Part shown: piece after piece, positions 10,006 through 22,225 of the stretch
How positions within the stretch are numbered: the stretch's first letter is position 1
Layout: the number at the start of each line of letters is the position of its first letter
Assembly (NCBI GenBank): GCA_950295325.1
Contig: OX485806.1
Location: 8,062,001 to 8,126,000 of the forward strand
Reading direction: 5' to 3'
From: Polytrichum commune
Lineage: Eukaryota; Streptophyta; Polytrichopsida; Polytrichales; Polytrichaceae
DNA length: 64,000 nt
Notes under the pieces: generated by a model
Seen by the model: only the letters and a program-made list of their open reading frames with translations
Told to the model about the DNA's origin: nothing
Databases searched by the model: none
Made by a program: the position numbers and the translations under genes

Positions 10006-12420
10006 TGCCAAACCGGTTGCAGCAACGGGATTAATCACAGTGGGAATCGGTGGTTCGTGTGTTGTAATCAATTTCCAGTCTTCGTCGTCACTCTGCAAGT
10101 TTTGCCTGCCTCAGACTTAACCCTTCCCAGCGTTGCTAGTTTTGTATCAGCTTCACCCTTTTTCAAGCTTTCCAAGTTTTGATTACCTCAGCCTAAGCCT
10201 TTGCAAGCTTTGCAAGTTTTGTTTACCTCAGCCTAACCCGTTGGGCAAGCTTTGCAAGATTTCGTTTGCCTGGGACGAAAGTGGGAATTGAGAAAGAGAA
10301 GCAAGTTCGCCTTCGTGCTCAAGAGCTTGTGGTCATCCAGAGATTTTTTTTGGGTTAGTTCTTGTCACAAGCGGAGGAGTTGATCCTTCCCTTCCCTTCC
10401 CCTAGTCCTACCACCCAGCGATGTCGTTGAGGCACATGGCAGGCGGTGCAGGAGGAGCAGTAGTGAGAAGTGGCAAAGCTCACAAATTGTTTTGGTCCCA
10501 ATGAGGGAAACAAGTGTGGGTGGAGCTGTCTAGGAGATGACCTCGCCGAAGTGCAAAAACACGTAGTTTTTGCCGAACTTGAAGACGGGTTGGCGGTTGG
10601 GAGCTATTGTGATGTCCTTGCCGAGAGGCCTCTGATCCGAACCTATTGTGAAGAACAGGTGCTCGAACAGTCTCTGGAATAGGGAGGCAAAGAGCAGAGC
10701 GACGTAAGGACCATGACAGCGTCTGTAATGTACCATATGCCGCCACGAACTTACACGAAACCAGGAGGTACCTATCACCACCGAGATTTCTATGCTCTCA
10801 AACTTTTCAAGATGATGATGAATCAATCAGTCGTCGATCCTCACAACAAGGAAGGATCTTTCTCAGCAACTACTATTCCTACTACTGCTTGTAAGGAGGA
10901 TGTTGCAGGCCACCGAGGTGAGATAGCCGAGGAGAGAAGAAGCACTTCGACCACATGCGGGATGATGTAGGAAGGTAAGTAGGGAGAGAGATAAGGGATG
11001 GATGCTGCAACCACCAAGTTCTGCACTTTGCACTGCAAACCAAACCCAAGACAAGACAAGACGAAACAGCAATGTACAGACAAGATTGCTCAAGCTACAC
11101 TCCGATGATGACGACGATGGTGATGATGATTCCCCCAAGTGCGCAGTGATGATCTCCACCTCAATTGCTCGTTTCAGTTTCAGGCTTCTTCCGAATTAGC
11201 CAAGCTTCTCAAACACACACCGCCGGACCCTTCCGATCCGTCTCTCAGTGCCTGCACATGAGCCACCCGCCAGATCCTCTCCCTTCACCTAAAAAACTGT
11301 AAACCAAAAATCCTAATCGACCAACCAACAAATCGCCCCGCTGATGATCTGCAGCCTCCTGTTCACCACCAGCTGATCCCAAGCCTCCCCAATCTCTCTC
11401 CCCTCACAAGATTCTTCCGACAGAGGTTAACTTAAGTCACCTCCGGTACCCCTCCGGCAACCACAACCAGATTGTTGCAGACAGACAGACAGACAGACCG
11501 ACCCCCACTTCACGTTTCCACCTAGATTCCAAACCACCACCCTCACAAAATTCAACCTCAATCCAGCCTCACCCAGCACCCTCTCTTCCTCCTCCCCCTT
11601 CTCCCTCTCTCTCTCTAATCCCAGCTTGAGGGATGCTCTGAATATGCTGCTCAGATTCTGCTCACAAAACCTGAGTGTTGCAGCAAGCGTCAGATTGTAG
11701 CTGATGATGATGATGATGATGATGCTGCTGCAGGAAGTTTATGGAGTACTAACTTACTGGCTTGAAGATTGAACACTTCCAGGTGATGAACTTGACCTTA
11801 AGAATGCAGGATCCTCTAGTGAAGCTTGCTTCTTTCAAGGAAAGGAGCATGATGGCTAGTTTGGGGAATTTTTAGGCACAGGGACTGTTCTCTGCCTCAC
11901 TTCACTTCCTTCCCTCCAGCCCCCACCCCCCCCTCCCTTGCCAGCTCCCTAGCTAGCTCCCCACCAGCAGGCTTGAGAACCAGCCTAGTAGTAGAAGGCT
12001 TGCTGTGTAGTATAGTATTAGCTTATTAGCCTACAATGGCAAGACTCCCCAAGCCTAGCCTGCTTCTTCCTCTTCCTCCTCCTCCTCCTTCTTCTTCTTC
12101 TTCTTAACTTAACTTACATGCTGCCCTGTGGCACCTGTCTGTCAATGCCACTTTCTCCTCCCGGGCCTCCTCCGATATTCCCACCAGGCTCTCACACTGC
12201 ATCCCCTCTGTTATAAATACTAATAATATTCTTCATCTCCCAAACGCTTGCTTCAGTCCTTCCTCCCGCCAGCCTTCCTGGCTGTGACATTGGACAAACA
12301 AGTCATGCCAGTGTGGGCAGCCTGCGTAAGTAAGTAAGTAAGTAACAGGTAAAGCTCGGTGTTGGCTGCCTGTTTCATCTTGTTATTACTAACCTCCGGT
12401 TCCGCTTTTTGCAAGGCAAC
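10006..12420 (-). promoter_or_regulatory. 5' flank, probable 5' UTR and promoter of the MYB-CC gene
   Basis: This stretch is visibly richer in G+C than the surroundings. It has CT/GA-rich tracts (about 11580-11625 and 12070-12105), CAGA and GTAA short repeats and GAT runs, typical of plant promoter and leader DNA. Immediately upstream of coding exon 1 the minus strand reads ACTTGCAG followed by AGTGACG, which looks like an intron acceptor, so a leader intron is likely. A TATTTATAA word near 12.21 kb could be a TATA element in either orientation. The transcription start is not determinable from the sequence. Confidence 0.45.
10086..10275. repeat. about 55-base tandem repeat at the leader/exon 1 boundary
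   Basis: Three diverged units share CAAGCTTTGCAAG or similar words, then TTTT and TACCTCAGCCTAA. On the minus strand each unit ends in an AGGTAA-like donor and begins near a CTTGCA(A/G) acceptor-like word. The repeat may therefore have multiplied potential splice sites in the 5' leader. Confidence 0.6.
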
Positions 12421-12425
12421 TTATT

Positions 12426-12447
12426 CGAAGGTGGTTAGCCACCTTCG
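12426..12447. repeat. perfect short hairpin
   Basis: CGAAGGTGG, loop TTAG, CCACCTTCG: nine perfect base pairs. No U-tract or gene end lies beside it. Its role is unknown. Confidence 0.6.
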
Positions 12448-13081
12448 CTTCCCGTGTTTTGAGAACCTCGTGTCCCGGTTGTTTGAAAAACATTCAAAGA
12501 TCTGGTGGTTTTCGTGAAAGAACCGGCCGGTTTTGAGAAGGTTGTTTGATTGGGTTGTGATGGTTTTTCTAAGAACCACGGTGGTGAAGCAAGTCCGGTT
12601 ATTTGAGAATTTGAGAACCGCGGGTATAATTTTAAAGAATTGCCCTGACAACTGGCGGAGGTTTGGTGTCGATTGTAATACATGCCCAATATTGGTACAG
12701 CTCCGTGACACCCAACTTACCGAGGGGGGCAAAGAAAACATTCATTACTTATTGTAGAGCCTTGGTGATGTCGGGCTTAGAGCCAACTACTCCCTAAATC
12801 TAAGTTATAGTGACCTTGAATGAGCCTCGTGAGTTTAATTTGGGTGAATGAACCCAAATTTGTAATTTGGGGGGGGGGATGTTATAAGCACTCTCCCTCA
12901 ATGACCCAAAATTAGCCTAATGAATGTAAATTATGATGATGAAGCTACAAACGTACATGGGGTATGATTTTACTAACCCTCTCCTCTCCCCCCCCCCCCC
13001 TCGATAGGTGTTGTGAACCAAAATCCGACCATATGTAAAGAAGGACATGAGGAAAGTAAAGTCCACCAACGAGCTCTATCA
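12448..13081. other. no gene seen; G- and C-tracts
   Basis: Overlapping frames of 74-106 codons on both strands near 12.4-12.76 kb have no recognisable motif. A G-tract near 12870 and a long C-tract near 12990 bracket about 130 AT-rich bases. Confidence 0.35.
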
Positions 13082-13427
13082 GTGTGGGTTACCATTTTTT
13101 TTTACACAATGCTATAACTTTCTATCAAGAATATCATTTTTTAGCCAATTAAAGTATTTTCATTACGGAATGCTATAATTATTTAATGAGAATGTAATAC
13201 CTTACCAAGCAAAGTCATTTATGTTCTATTATAATGTCCGACCAACCTATTGAACTTTCATTAGTGAAAATTGAACTCACGAGTAAGACATTCTTACATT
13301 GCATAATTCCAATTAGTAATACACACTAATTGGGATAATCAGTGTAGTTGTTTGTCTTATTTCGATGAAAAATGGTAATTCCATGAAGAAGTTATAGCAA
13401 AATGTAAATCGGAATGGTAAGCCACAC
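13082..13427. mobile_element. MITE, mariner/Stowaway-like family, diverged copy
   Basis: The left end reads GTGTGGGTTACCATT, and further in TGCTATAAC. The right end, reverse-complemented, reads GTGTGGCTTACCATT, and further in TGCTATAAC. The same two words in the same order form the TIRs of the element at 40915. The interior is AT-rich and non-coding. The exact outer ends and target site are not clear. Confidence 0.6.
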
Positions 13428-14559
13428 TAATTGGAGTATTTTCGTGTATCTGTGAGGTGAAAACAGAGTAGATGGGCACAGCCTATTGTTGTTCAATTTG
13501 TGTTCTTTGGCTTGGCATATTTCCGGGAAATTAGGGAATAGTGGGACCTGGAAAAACTGAATTAGCCAGACCTATGACATCCTATAACTTATTCTCTTCT
13601 TCCTTTGGGGAAGGATGAATTAGTGAAACACGGTAATTAAAATCAGAGACCCTAATTTGGTTTAGTGAGATTTTGGCAGCGTTTGTTTCGCTAACAAACC
13701 TAACAGGCGTGTGTATGTTCTTCCTTTTCCTTTACTTTTTCTCCTTTTTTTCAGTACCGGTTCGTTATGGTACTATGTACATGGTGCTAGAAATGTCACT
13801 GTAGGCAATGAGTAAATAGCTTCTTTCTACATTCAAAAGAACTTCTGAAGATTGACATCATTCGCAACCAAAAGGGGATTCCAAAGCACTAAAGTATGCC
13901 TTACTTGAATTCCGTATGCAAACGTTATAAGAGTTCAAGGTTTTATTGGTGGATGACCCATGACCATCACGGGCAACTTGATGTTTTCCAAGTGGTGGAT
14001 ATTCTCAAAATCATTATGTGTTTATTATGCAATGTTTTAGGTGACATGACGGTTTTAGCATGTTCTATTTTTCATGCCCTTTCACTTTTGCAATTGGGGA
14101 TGAAGTTTTGGTGTGTGTATAGACATGTGTGACCCCCTAACAACCCAAATATCAATTAAGATCAAGTAAACATGAATTGATATGCAAGTTTTGGTGACTC
14201 CTCCCCTTCCCCCCTTCCCCCCATCCTCTCATAATAAAAAATATATTCAAATTTTATAAATTAAAAAGCACACGCACGCACGCACGCACATCTTTACATT
14301 CCAACACAACTTGAAAGCTACGATTTTGTATCATAACACCTATCAAGAGGGTAGTAGTAAAAACTTGCCCCCTATAAGTTGGTAACAGTAAAAAGTTGTC
14401 CCTTATAAGGTGGTCGTAGAATGATCCCATTTTAAGTTTACTATAATCATTCGAAGCCAATGACCCCAATCTAGGGGTTGGTTTGTTTATAAGTAGCTAA
14501 TGTTGGGATTTACGATTCTAATCATTGTTCTCACCCCTTGGTTTTCCCTCCTCTTTGAC

Positions 14560-14645
14560 AGAATGAGAGACAACCTCTAGTGTTGGTGTGAATGAGAGAT
14601 GCTTCACCTTGATTATTAGTTGCGAGCTCATTTATGAACCCCATA
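14560..14645. repeat. dispersed repeat, copy 1
   Basis: The block around GTGTTGGTGTGAATGAGAGA, then TTCACCTTGAT and GAGCTCAT.TGTGAACC-like sequence, recurs at about 56730-56815 in the same orientation. It is not coding. Its class is unknown. Confidence 0.5.
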
Positions 14646-15556
14646 TGGGTTTACTGAGTAGGGTTATTAGAAAACTGCTACTGCCTCTTAACAAAGGCAA
14701 TCTCTATGGGTAACCAAGTACGAGGGAGGGGGGGGGGTGTTGGTATTATATCTTTGTTTGTTGCCATGTATATTGGTGTTTGAGTTTTTGTGTATCATCG
14801 TGTGTATCTCAAGAGTGGTTGTTATGTGGGCAATTTTTGTACTCGTTGGAGGAAAGCTAGCACGTGAGTGGTGATTTGTGAGTAGTAACATGTGAGCAAT
14901 GAGTTATGCACAGTAACATGTGAGTTGTGCGGCACGAGGAGGAACATGTGAGCAACAAGCAATAATATGAGATAAAATTTGCCATTTTAGAACATACTTC
15001 ATAAAATTTGGATCATATGGCTATAAATGGAATGCAAAGGGACATTTGACATTTAAACAATTAACCCTATTGCTATGAAATTCATGCTCTACATCTTCTC
15101 AAGGGGTCTATTACCGTGTAATCAACACAACATTTCTAGAAATAAGCCTTAATATATTATTGTAGGTTGAATGTTAGTAAACGGACCTTGGAAATAGCTA
15201 CAATATATTCAGAGTTCATTAAATCTATAGATAAAAAACGCACCAACATCACATCTTGATTGTATGTTATTGATTATTAGTGGTTGACAATAGTTGCAAC
15301 ATTGTATGATTGGGGTATGATGCGCATGGCCTTGTTGTAGTTTAAAGTTATGGTTGTGTACATGTAGGTGTTTACCATCATGTCGTCAATTTTGCATAGA
15401 TACATGAAGACATGATACATATGTGTTAATAGTATAACCCATTGGCATTTCTTCCCCACCGTGGCATATGTTGTAAGTGTTCTATTCTTTCATTTTATTT
15501 CTATGCTTTGTAGTACGTGCATTTGGATTTTGCCAACTTGTCTTGGAGTACCATGT
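14646..15556. other. no gene seen
   Basis: AT-rich DNA containing one long G-tract near 14730. Short minus-strand frames here have no recognisable domain. Confidence 0.4.
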
Positions 15557-15564
15557 GGTGGGTG

Positions 15565-15892
15565 CTTGGGGGGGGGGGGGGGGGGCAATGTGTTAAAAAG
15601 TTAAGGATATAGGTGCGAACAACCACTATTTTATAGGGGGGTATTACTTTCAATTTTGAGTCTTTTTTTTTCACATGCTATCATTATGTAATTTTCTACT
15701 TTGGGTTAATAGAAAAATGGCTTGCATTACTTATAATTCCAAATTACCTATTATTCCATACCCTATAGTACTTTAAAGATGTCCAATACCATTTTTGATA
15801 CCCTATATTACTCTTAAGTCCATTTATAAATTTTTGGCCCCCTGTTTTTAAAATACCCTATCATTTGTTCGCACGTATATTGCTACTCCGAG
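15565..15892. mobile_element. hAT-like MITE with G-tract ends, copy 1
   Basis: The element begins CTTGGGG with a tract of 19 G and ends CTCCGAG. It is flanked on both sides by the perfect 8-base duplication GGTGGGTG (15557-15564 and 15893-15900). Subterminal inverted words ATATA(G/C)GTGCGAACAA lie about 30 and 12 bases inside the ends. The interior is AT-rich with no coding frame. A second copy in the opposite orientation lies at 22226. The 8-base duplication suggests hAT transposition, with the transposase supplied from elsewhere. Confidence 0.8.
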
Positions 15893-15900
15893 GGTGGGTG

Positions 15901-18032
15901 GGTATATGGATTGAACAAAACTTAGATATGATAAAGTAATCAAAGGATGTTTAAGATAAATTATAACATTTGACATTATGATAATAGCCCCATGTTTCTA
16001 GAGTTGGAAACCAACATCTTCTTAATTAAATATCTTATCCCAAGGTTTTGCTTACAAATGAAATACCTCATCTCCAATCCACTCTTGCTCAAATTTGAGA
16101 AATGTTTCAAAGAAGGTTTCCATCCAATTTGATGTAGCTCATGAGTTGATCATGCAACATATGTCATTGAAGCTAGGAAAATGATAGAATCTAGATTTAC
16201 CAACAACTGGTTATTTAATTCATAAAGGTAAGCACAAAATTTGTTGATCTTTTTTTCTAAAGTTTGGGATTGTGATTTCTATGTCTACCTCTACCTTAAA
16301 ATTCTCAATAGCCATTTTATTGGTAGAAAAAAATATTTTAGTAAACAGTAACTCCCCATTACAAATATTACGTATGTTAATGCCTCTAAAAATCCCCTTT
16401 TATATACTCATATTATTTGTTTTTTTTCCTAGACCATGCTTACCTCCCCCTCCCCCCCAAAAAAAAAAACAAAAAATAATAATCATAGCACCATATTGAT
16501 TTGCACAAAATTAGGTGAAACAATACCCCTCTTATATGCATACTCTGTAAGCTAAATTAACAACATGAACCTTAACAATCAAATTGTAATGTATGTACTT
16601 TGTATATGCTATGGTGAGTTGTTGGGTGCAAGCACATATGTCCCGGAACAACAAAAGTAATTAGTCAAAAACTATATTTTACAACAACTAGAGTGTGCTA
16701 AACCGTCTAAGTCATAATAGATCAATGAAATTGACAAAAGTTGGTGTTATCTATGACAATTGGGTGCAATCAAATCAAGACCATGCACATAATATCCCCC
16801 GAATAAATACCCTCTTAATGCACATGTATACTACAACATATATTACTTGCATAATTCTCCCATTACATGTAGAGGCAGTCACAAAGGTTGTAGATGCAAC
16901 CTCAACATTGTCATATTATAGTATGTTGTCATGTTATGATCATCGCATCTTGTCATTCATAGATGTTGAGGCGGAGGAGTGTATTGAACATGCTGGTGAC
17001 AAAGAAGAGGAGGAAATGGAAGATGACAAGGGTAGTTATGGAGCTCCTATGCATGGTTCTACATTGACTATATTGAGTGTGCTCATTACTTCTATCTATG
17101 AATATGTGTGAGTAATTTCCTCTTGTACTTCCATCTATGCCCAAAAACATAAGTTTCTAAAATTCCGCAATGCCTCCATCAATTCATTTCTCAAACCTAC
17201 ATGAAATCTATAAATTTGGTGTAGGGAATGCTTGTTACTTAGAATGTACTTGCATTTATTTTTTGAAAATTTGAATGTTGAATCTAATGGCAATGTTTTA
17301 AGCCCTTTCCAACCCCTCATGCCAAGCTTGCAGTTGTTGAATTTCGAAGTCACGTAAGGCATTCATCTAGTTGATTGCACTTTGTGTGAACTTCCCATTC
17401 ATACTATTATAAACAAGAATGCTACTATTTATGTCAAAATATCACGGTTATAGGATACTAGTGGGTGTAGCATCAAATATTTTGCCAACCTTACTACTCA
17501 CAAAACAAATCACCACTCACTTGATATCACTCCCTAGACATGGGGGCTTCCTCTAAGTCTTCACAAAGACATTTGACCAGCACATTGAATATTAGTCATA
17601 GTGCAAAAGTACCACAAAATCCCAAACTCACCGGCATAAATTTTATAGGGAATTTTTTTTAATGTGGCCCATGTTGATTTCTACTATTTATTTAGAGTGG
17701 GTTGAGAATTAATGCGGTTGACATTAATTCTCATCATGAGAATGAACATGGACTTAAAATTTTCATTGTGGCCCACAATATTATGACTAATGTAGGAGCA
17801 TCTTAAACCAAGAAGTTAAGGTATTTGACATACATTTAGCAATCGCTTGAACCAAAAATAATTCCTAAGTAGAAAAAAGAAGAAACCGTGTGTACTGCAA
17901 CCCCCCCCCCCCTCAATATTACAATTGGAGATGGAGGATTTTGATTCCCAACACCTACCATGGGAGGTGTGCTAGAAACTTGACCCTTATAGCTTTGTTG
18001 TTGTTTATTTGTCTTACTTTGATCATAATATG
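15901..18032. other. AT-rich stretch, no recognised gene
   Basis: It holds a 138-codon plus-strand frame at 16695-17111 with an acidic E/D-rich patch near its end and no recognisable domain. A small inverted repeat GAGAATTAATG / CATTAATTCTC lies near 17708-17737, and a C-tract near 17900. I do not call a gene. Confidence 0.35.
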
Positions 18033-18034
18033 TA

Positions 18035-18567
18035 TACCGTTTATGGAATTTAATGTCACATGTGCAATAGTATCACTTACCCTATTTTAGGCGCATCCTA
18101 GGTTGCACTAATGGTCAATAACTTCATCACTATTTGCCACCTCATGACACTTGGCGTTCAAGTGCATTTACTGATGTCTTTGCATGAGTACGTTAGTAGT
18201 GTTATGAGGTGTATGCCTATGTTACACAATGGTCTACAAGTTGACTAAAGTGTACACAAACAACACTTGGCATGAGTATGTCCGAGGATCTTCCTCTTGC
18301 ATACTAAATGTAAACACATCACACTTGCCATTAGTATGCTCAGTCATTTCTTCCCTTTGCATACTAAAACACAGAACCATCATCTCAAGTACCCCAATAT
18401 GTTATGCTAAATGTTATAATGTAAATATTTTCCACTTAAAAAATTTACTTATGTTGACGAATAATATCATATTTGGCAATTGGTAGACGTGACACATTGA
18501 GACCTCTACGCATGTAGTTTAGGAACTTCGCAAGTAGTAATCGTGACACTAAATACCATAAACAATG
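18035..18567. mobile_element. mariner/Stowaway-like MITE (533 bases)
   Basis: The left end reads TACCGTTTATGGAATTTAA then TGTCAC. The right end, reverse-complemented, reads CATTGTTTATGGTATTTAG then TGTCAC. Both sides are flanked by TA (18033-18034 and 18568-18569). The interior, with repeated CTTGCATACTAAA words, is shared with sequence at about 55392-55893. There is no transposase frame, so it is non-autonomous. Confidence 0.7.
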
Positions 18568-18654
18568 TAGTTTATGTAAAAGGTTTTTCATTTCAATTTA
18601 GTTGTTGATTTGACTTAGAATAAGAGTCATTGTGATCTACAAAGCAATCCAATG

Positions 18655-18753
18655 TCCCCTTTGGTAGGTGCTTGGAAACATCATCCAAAGATAGGAGTGA
18701 TGTGTTTGGGGCATATCCTTCGGGTGAATGTTCACAACACCTACCAAAGGGGA
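18655..18753. repeat. 16-base perfect inverted repeat (foldback)
   Basis: TCCCCTTTGGTAGGTG at the left and its exact complement at 18738-18753 are separated by 67 bases. The sequence is single-copy here as far as I can see. It could be a transposon relic or a hairpin-forming transcript. Confidence 0.7.
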
Positions 18754-18983
18754 GGGTGAATCCGGGGAGGTGGAGGACGAACACGTTGATTATCATTGGA
18801 GTGCCCCATTATTTATAATTTTAAATAAGTTAACATCGAATTCGAGGTCAGAGGCCCCACAATAGTCTAGTGAGCTCAAAATTGAATTGAACCAACAACC
18901 AACCTAAGAGGGAAAGGTCGGGGAAAGGCTCACGCAACCCAGTCCATTATATCAAATAACCACCCTCCCAATGGTGCTTACTT

Positions 18984-20255
18984 GCCACATCAAATTTCTA
19001 CCATCAATATAGTATCGAGATCCGCCATGAATTCACTTCAATCATGTGGAATTCCAAATCACCCACATAGTGTTGACCATTTGCGATCCCGCTGGCGTGG
19101 CGCGTCCCTCGTTGAGCACAAACATGCCGAATACAAACCGCAACATGCAACGCTGGGGACATGATCATTGTTATGCCCGATATTGTACACATGTCGCGTT
19201 GCTACATGTCGTAGCAGCAGGGCTCCTCATGTACAATATCTAGTACAAAGAATGGCATTGACCTAATTGGCCTTGTATTAATTGACGAGTATTAATTGAC
19301 CTCATTGCCACATCAAATTTCTACCATCAATATAGTAACGAGATCTGCCATAAATTCACTTTAGTCATGTGGAATTCCAAATCACCCACATAGCGCTGAC
19401 CATTTGCGATCCCGCTGGCGTGGCACGTCCCTTGTTGAGCACAAACATGCCGAATACAGACTGCAACATGCAATGCTGGGGACATGATCACTGTTACGCC
19501 CGATATTGTACACATGTCGCATTGCTACGTGTCATAGTGGCAGGGCTCCTCATGTACAATATCTAGTACGAAGATTGGCATTGACCTAATTGGCATGGTA
19601 TTAATTGGCCGAGTATTAATTGACCTAATTGCCACATCGAATCTCTACCATCAACATAGTAACGAGATACGCCATAAATTCACTTCAGCCATGTGGGATT
19701 CCCACTCACCCACATAGCGCTGACCATCTGCGATCCCGCCGGCGTGGCGCATCCCGCGTTGAGCACAAACATGCTGAATACAGACCGCGACATGCAACGC
19801 TAGGGACATGATCACTGTTACGCCTGATATTGTACACATGTCGCGTTGCTACATGTCATAGTGGCAAGGCTCCTCGTGTACAATATCTAGTACGAAGAAT
19901 GGCATTGACCTAATTGGCCTCGTATTAATTGATGAGTATTAATTGACTTATTTGCCACATCGAATCTCTACCATCAACATAGTAACGAGATCTGCTGTAA
20001 ATTCACTTCAGCCATGTGGGATTCCCAATCACCCACATAGCGCTGACCATTCGCGATCCCACCGGTGTGGCGCATCCCTCGTTGAGCACAAAACAAACAT
20101 ACCGAATATAGACCGCGACATGCAACGCTGGGGACATGATCACTGTTACGCCTGATATTGTACACATGTCGCGTTGCTACATGTCGTAGCAGCAGAACTC
20201 CTCGTGTACAATATCTAGTACGAAGAATGGCATTGACCTAATTGGCCTCGTATCG
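18984..20255. repeat. tandem array, four units of about 323 bases
   Basis: Units start at 18984, 19307, 19631 and 19954 with GCCACATC(A/G)AAT. Each contains an 11-base inverted pair GATATTGTACA / TGTACAATATC about 46 bases apart, and ends with repeated TATTAATTGAC words. Spacing is almost constant (323, 324, 323). Each unit has a 60-65 codon frame on both strands, which I take to be a by-product of the repeat because no start context or family signal is seen. It looks like a young satellite-type array. Confidence 0.9.
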
Positions 20256-21249
20256 TAAACCCCAATTCGGACTAAATGGCCCTCCCCTCGACCAATGAGG
20301 CCTCGTAGAATTTCGTACTCGTCCGTCTGCATGGTCTTGGTACGCACCGTAAGCCGTCCTTGGGTCGGGGATAAGACGTTGCCCTAACTTAATTATTCAT
20401 AGTTTTCCAAGCCCAAAGTCCAACGCATTTCGGGCCTTTCAACCACGGGAGGCTTGCTGCTGATAACAATACCCAGATCAATTTGTGGCTTGCCTTTTCT
20501 CACAGGTTTCTAGCTAGCACACGCACCAATGCCTTTGGGAAGCTTCAACATCCAAAGAATTAATGGCTCACTATGTTGGAACTTAAACCACCCTTAGGGC
20601 TTGCTTACAATTAATTTGTGGCACACCTTCCTCGCGGTTAGCCCAATTCTAAGCACGAAGCCCAACGTCGGCTCATTGAGCCGTGGCTCCAACGTACGAC
20701 TCACTCGTGTATGTATATGTGTCAATCAATCGCTCACCAATGAGTGGCTTGAGTCATTCTCCAAGCATGCCTCACTTATACTTAACATATCCATGGCCGA
20801 TATCATGGCTACTATGTGAACAATGCTTTTCATTTGAGGATATGGTGAAAGTATGATATTCCAATAGTAGTGTGGCCCGACTACATTAATAGTGTGGCCT
20901 TTTGAATAGAGTGATTTGTTGCATTGACTTGCGGTTCCAAGTCACTAAGATATAGCCAGTTTCACTTTTTGTCACGTGAAGCAGACACATGGAGTGTTGT
21001 TGTGAGTGTGTCTTCTTATATATTTATTGCGGTAAATTTTCTTAATGAAAAGTTTTTTTTTTTTAACCTCTAATATTGTGATTTCTATCACAATAAGATG
21101 AAATATCAGACGAATTAGTGTTGGTCATGCTAATTTGAGTGCACGCATTAGGAAGTACTAGAAAACCTCCACTACATGGATGGTGCGGTATTACCATTGG
21201 TTTCTGATCATTACATTGATTATGATAAATATTGTGGGCATATTTATAG
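20256..21249. other. no gene seen
   Basis: A mixture of moderately GC-rich (20.26-20.75 kb) and AT-rich sequence without a recognisable domain. The GC-rich part just after the array might be an older gene fragment. Confidence 0.35.
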
Positions 21250-21257
21250 TGTGACTT

Positions 21258-21666
21258 CACGGGGAGGTCACTTCATTGTCAAGTTGACACCACGTGCGGA
21301 CAAAGTTTGCTACCCCTATATTACATGCCATACATAATTTTAAAATTTATGATATTTTTTCTACATATACATAACCATTGATAGTATCTTTTGCATACTT
21401 TTTTGAAATTTTTAGTCATCTTTATTTTTTTAGTAATTGTTTTAGTCCAATTATGTGTCATTCTAGTTAGAAATGGTATGTTTTATGAAAAAAACAAATC
21501 ATCAAGTTTAGTTACCACTTTTAACTATGTTATAGGTACTGTGTATATCTACTCATGATAAAATTTTGATAAAATTTTGACCCATTTTGGTGGTGCAACT
21601 TACCAAAAGAAGATTTTTTTTGGCCGCACGTGGTGTTCAACTTGACAATGGAGTGATCTACCCGTG
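21258..21666. mobile_element. hAT-like MITE (409 bases) with 40-base TIRs
   Basis: The left end CACGGGGAGGTCACTTCATT and the reverse-complemented right end CACGGGTAGATCACTCCATT match over about 40 bases, including an inner CACCACGTGCGG. Perfect 8-base duplications TGTGACTT flank it (21250-21257 and 21667-21674). The interior is AT-rich and non-coding. The duplication length and CA..TG ends fit hAT. The 908-base insertion at 47669 has related ends. Confidence 0.85.
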
Positions 21667-22225
21667 TGTGACTTACCCTTCATTTGCACTATAGTGTGGC
21701 CCATAATATACAACATTGGGCATTAAAGTAGCGTAGAACCTTGTACTTGAAGAGGTTGTTTTTGCATTAATCTTCCACCTACCATGCGGCTTTGATGGAA
21801 AATATGTTTTAATATATATAAATTTAAAAGTGGATAATGACATATAAAAATATTTTGTAATAATGGCGATTTTAAATTTTGTTGATTTAGTATTCAAATC
21901 TTATATGTGAAATTGCCCATGTATGGACTTGGGCATGAGTTGAATCTCACTTTGTTGGAACTCTCTCAAAGGCACACTATTTTCCATTCAATACAAAAAA
22001 ATCAACCTACAATATAGAACTCCTCCATTGTCAAATATTGTGGGTTAGAACATAATGTGCATCCACAATAATACCCCTGATGTTTTTAATGTTTTTCTCA
22101 TCATTTACAACATGATCCAAAATATTTACCATAAACATTGTAGATGATACATGAAGGTCATGCCTAATAAAAGCGGTGCTCATCAACATTGCCTACTTTC
22201 AAGAAACACCTCCAACTACAAATGC

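Noticed and set aside
9664-10098. Start of the MYB-CC protein at 10098 giving an extra 31 N-terminal residues
   Set aside because: The codon at 10098 is TTG, a TGA lies just upstream in frame, and the sequence there looks like a splice acceptor. The ATG at 10005 begins the conserved M-Y-Q start.
16695-17111. 138-codon plus-strand frame as a gene
   Set aside because: No motif, AT-rich composition like the surroundings, no splice or promoter support.
18982-20165. Recurring 60-65 codon frames on both strands in the 323-base array
   Set aside because: The same frame appears in each unit because the unit repeats; no start context, motif or conservation beyond the repeat.
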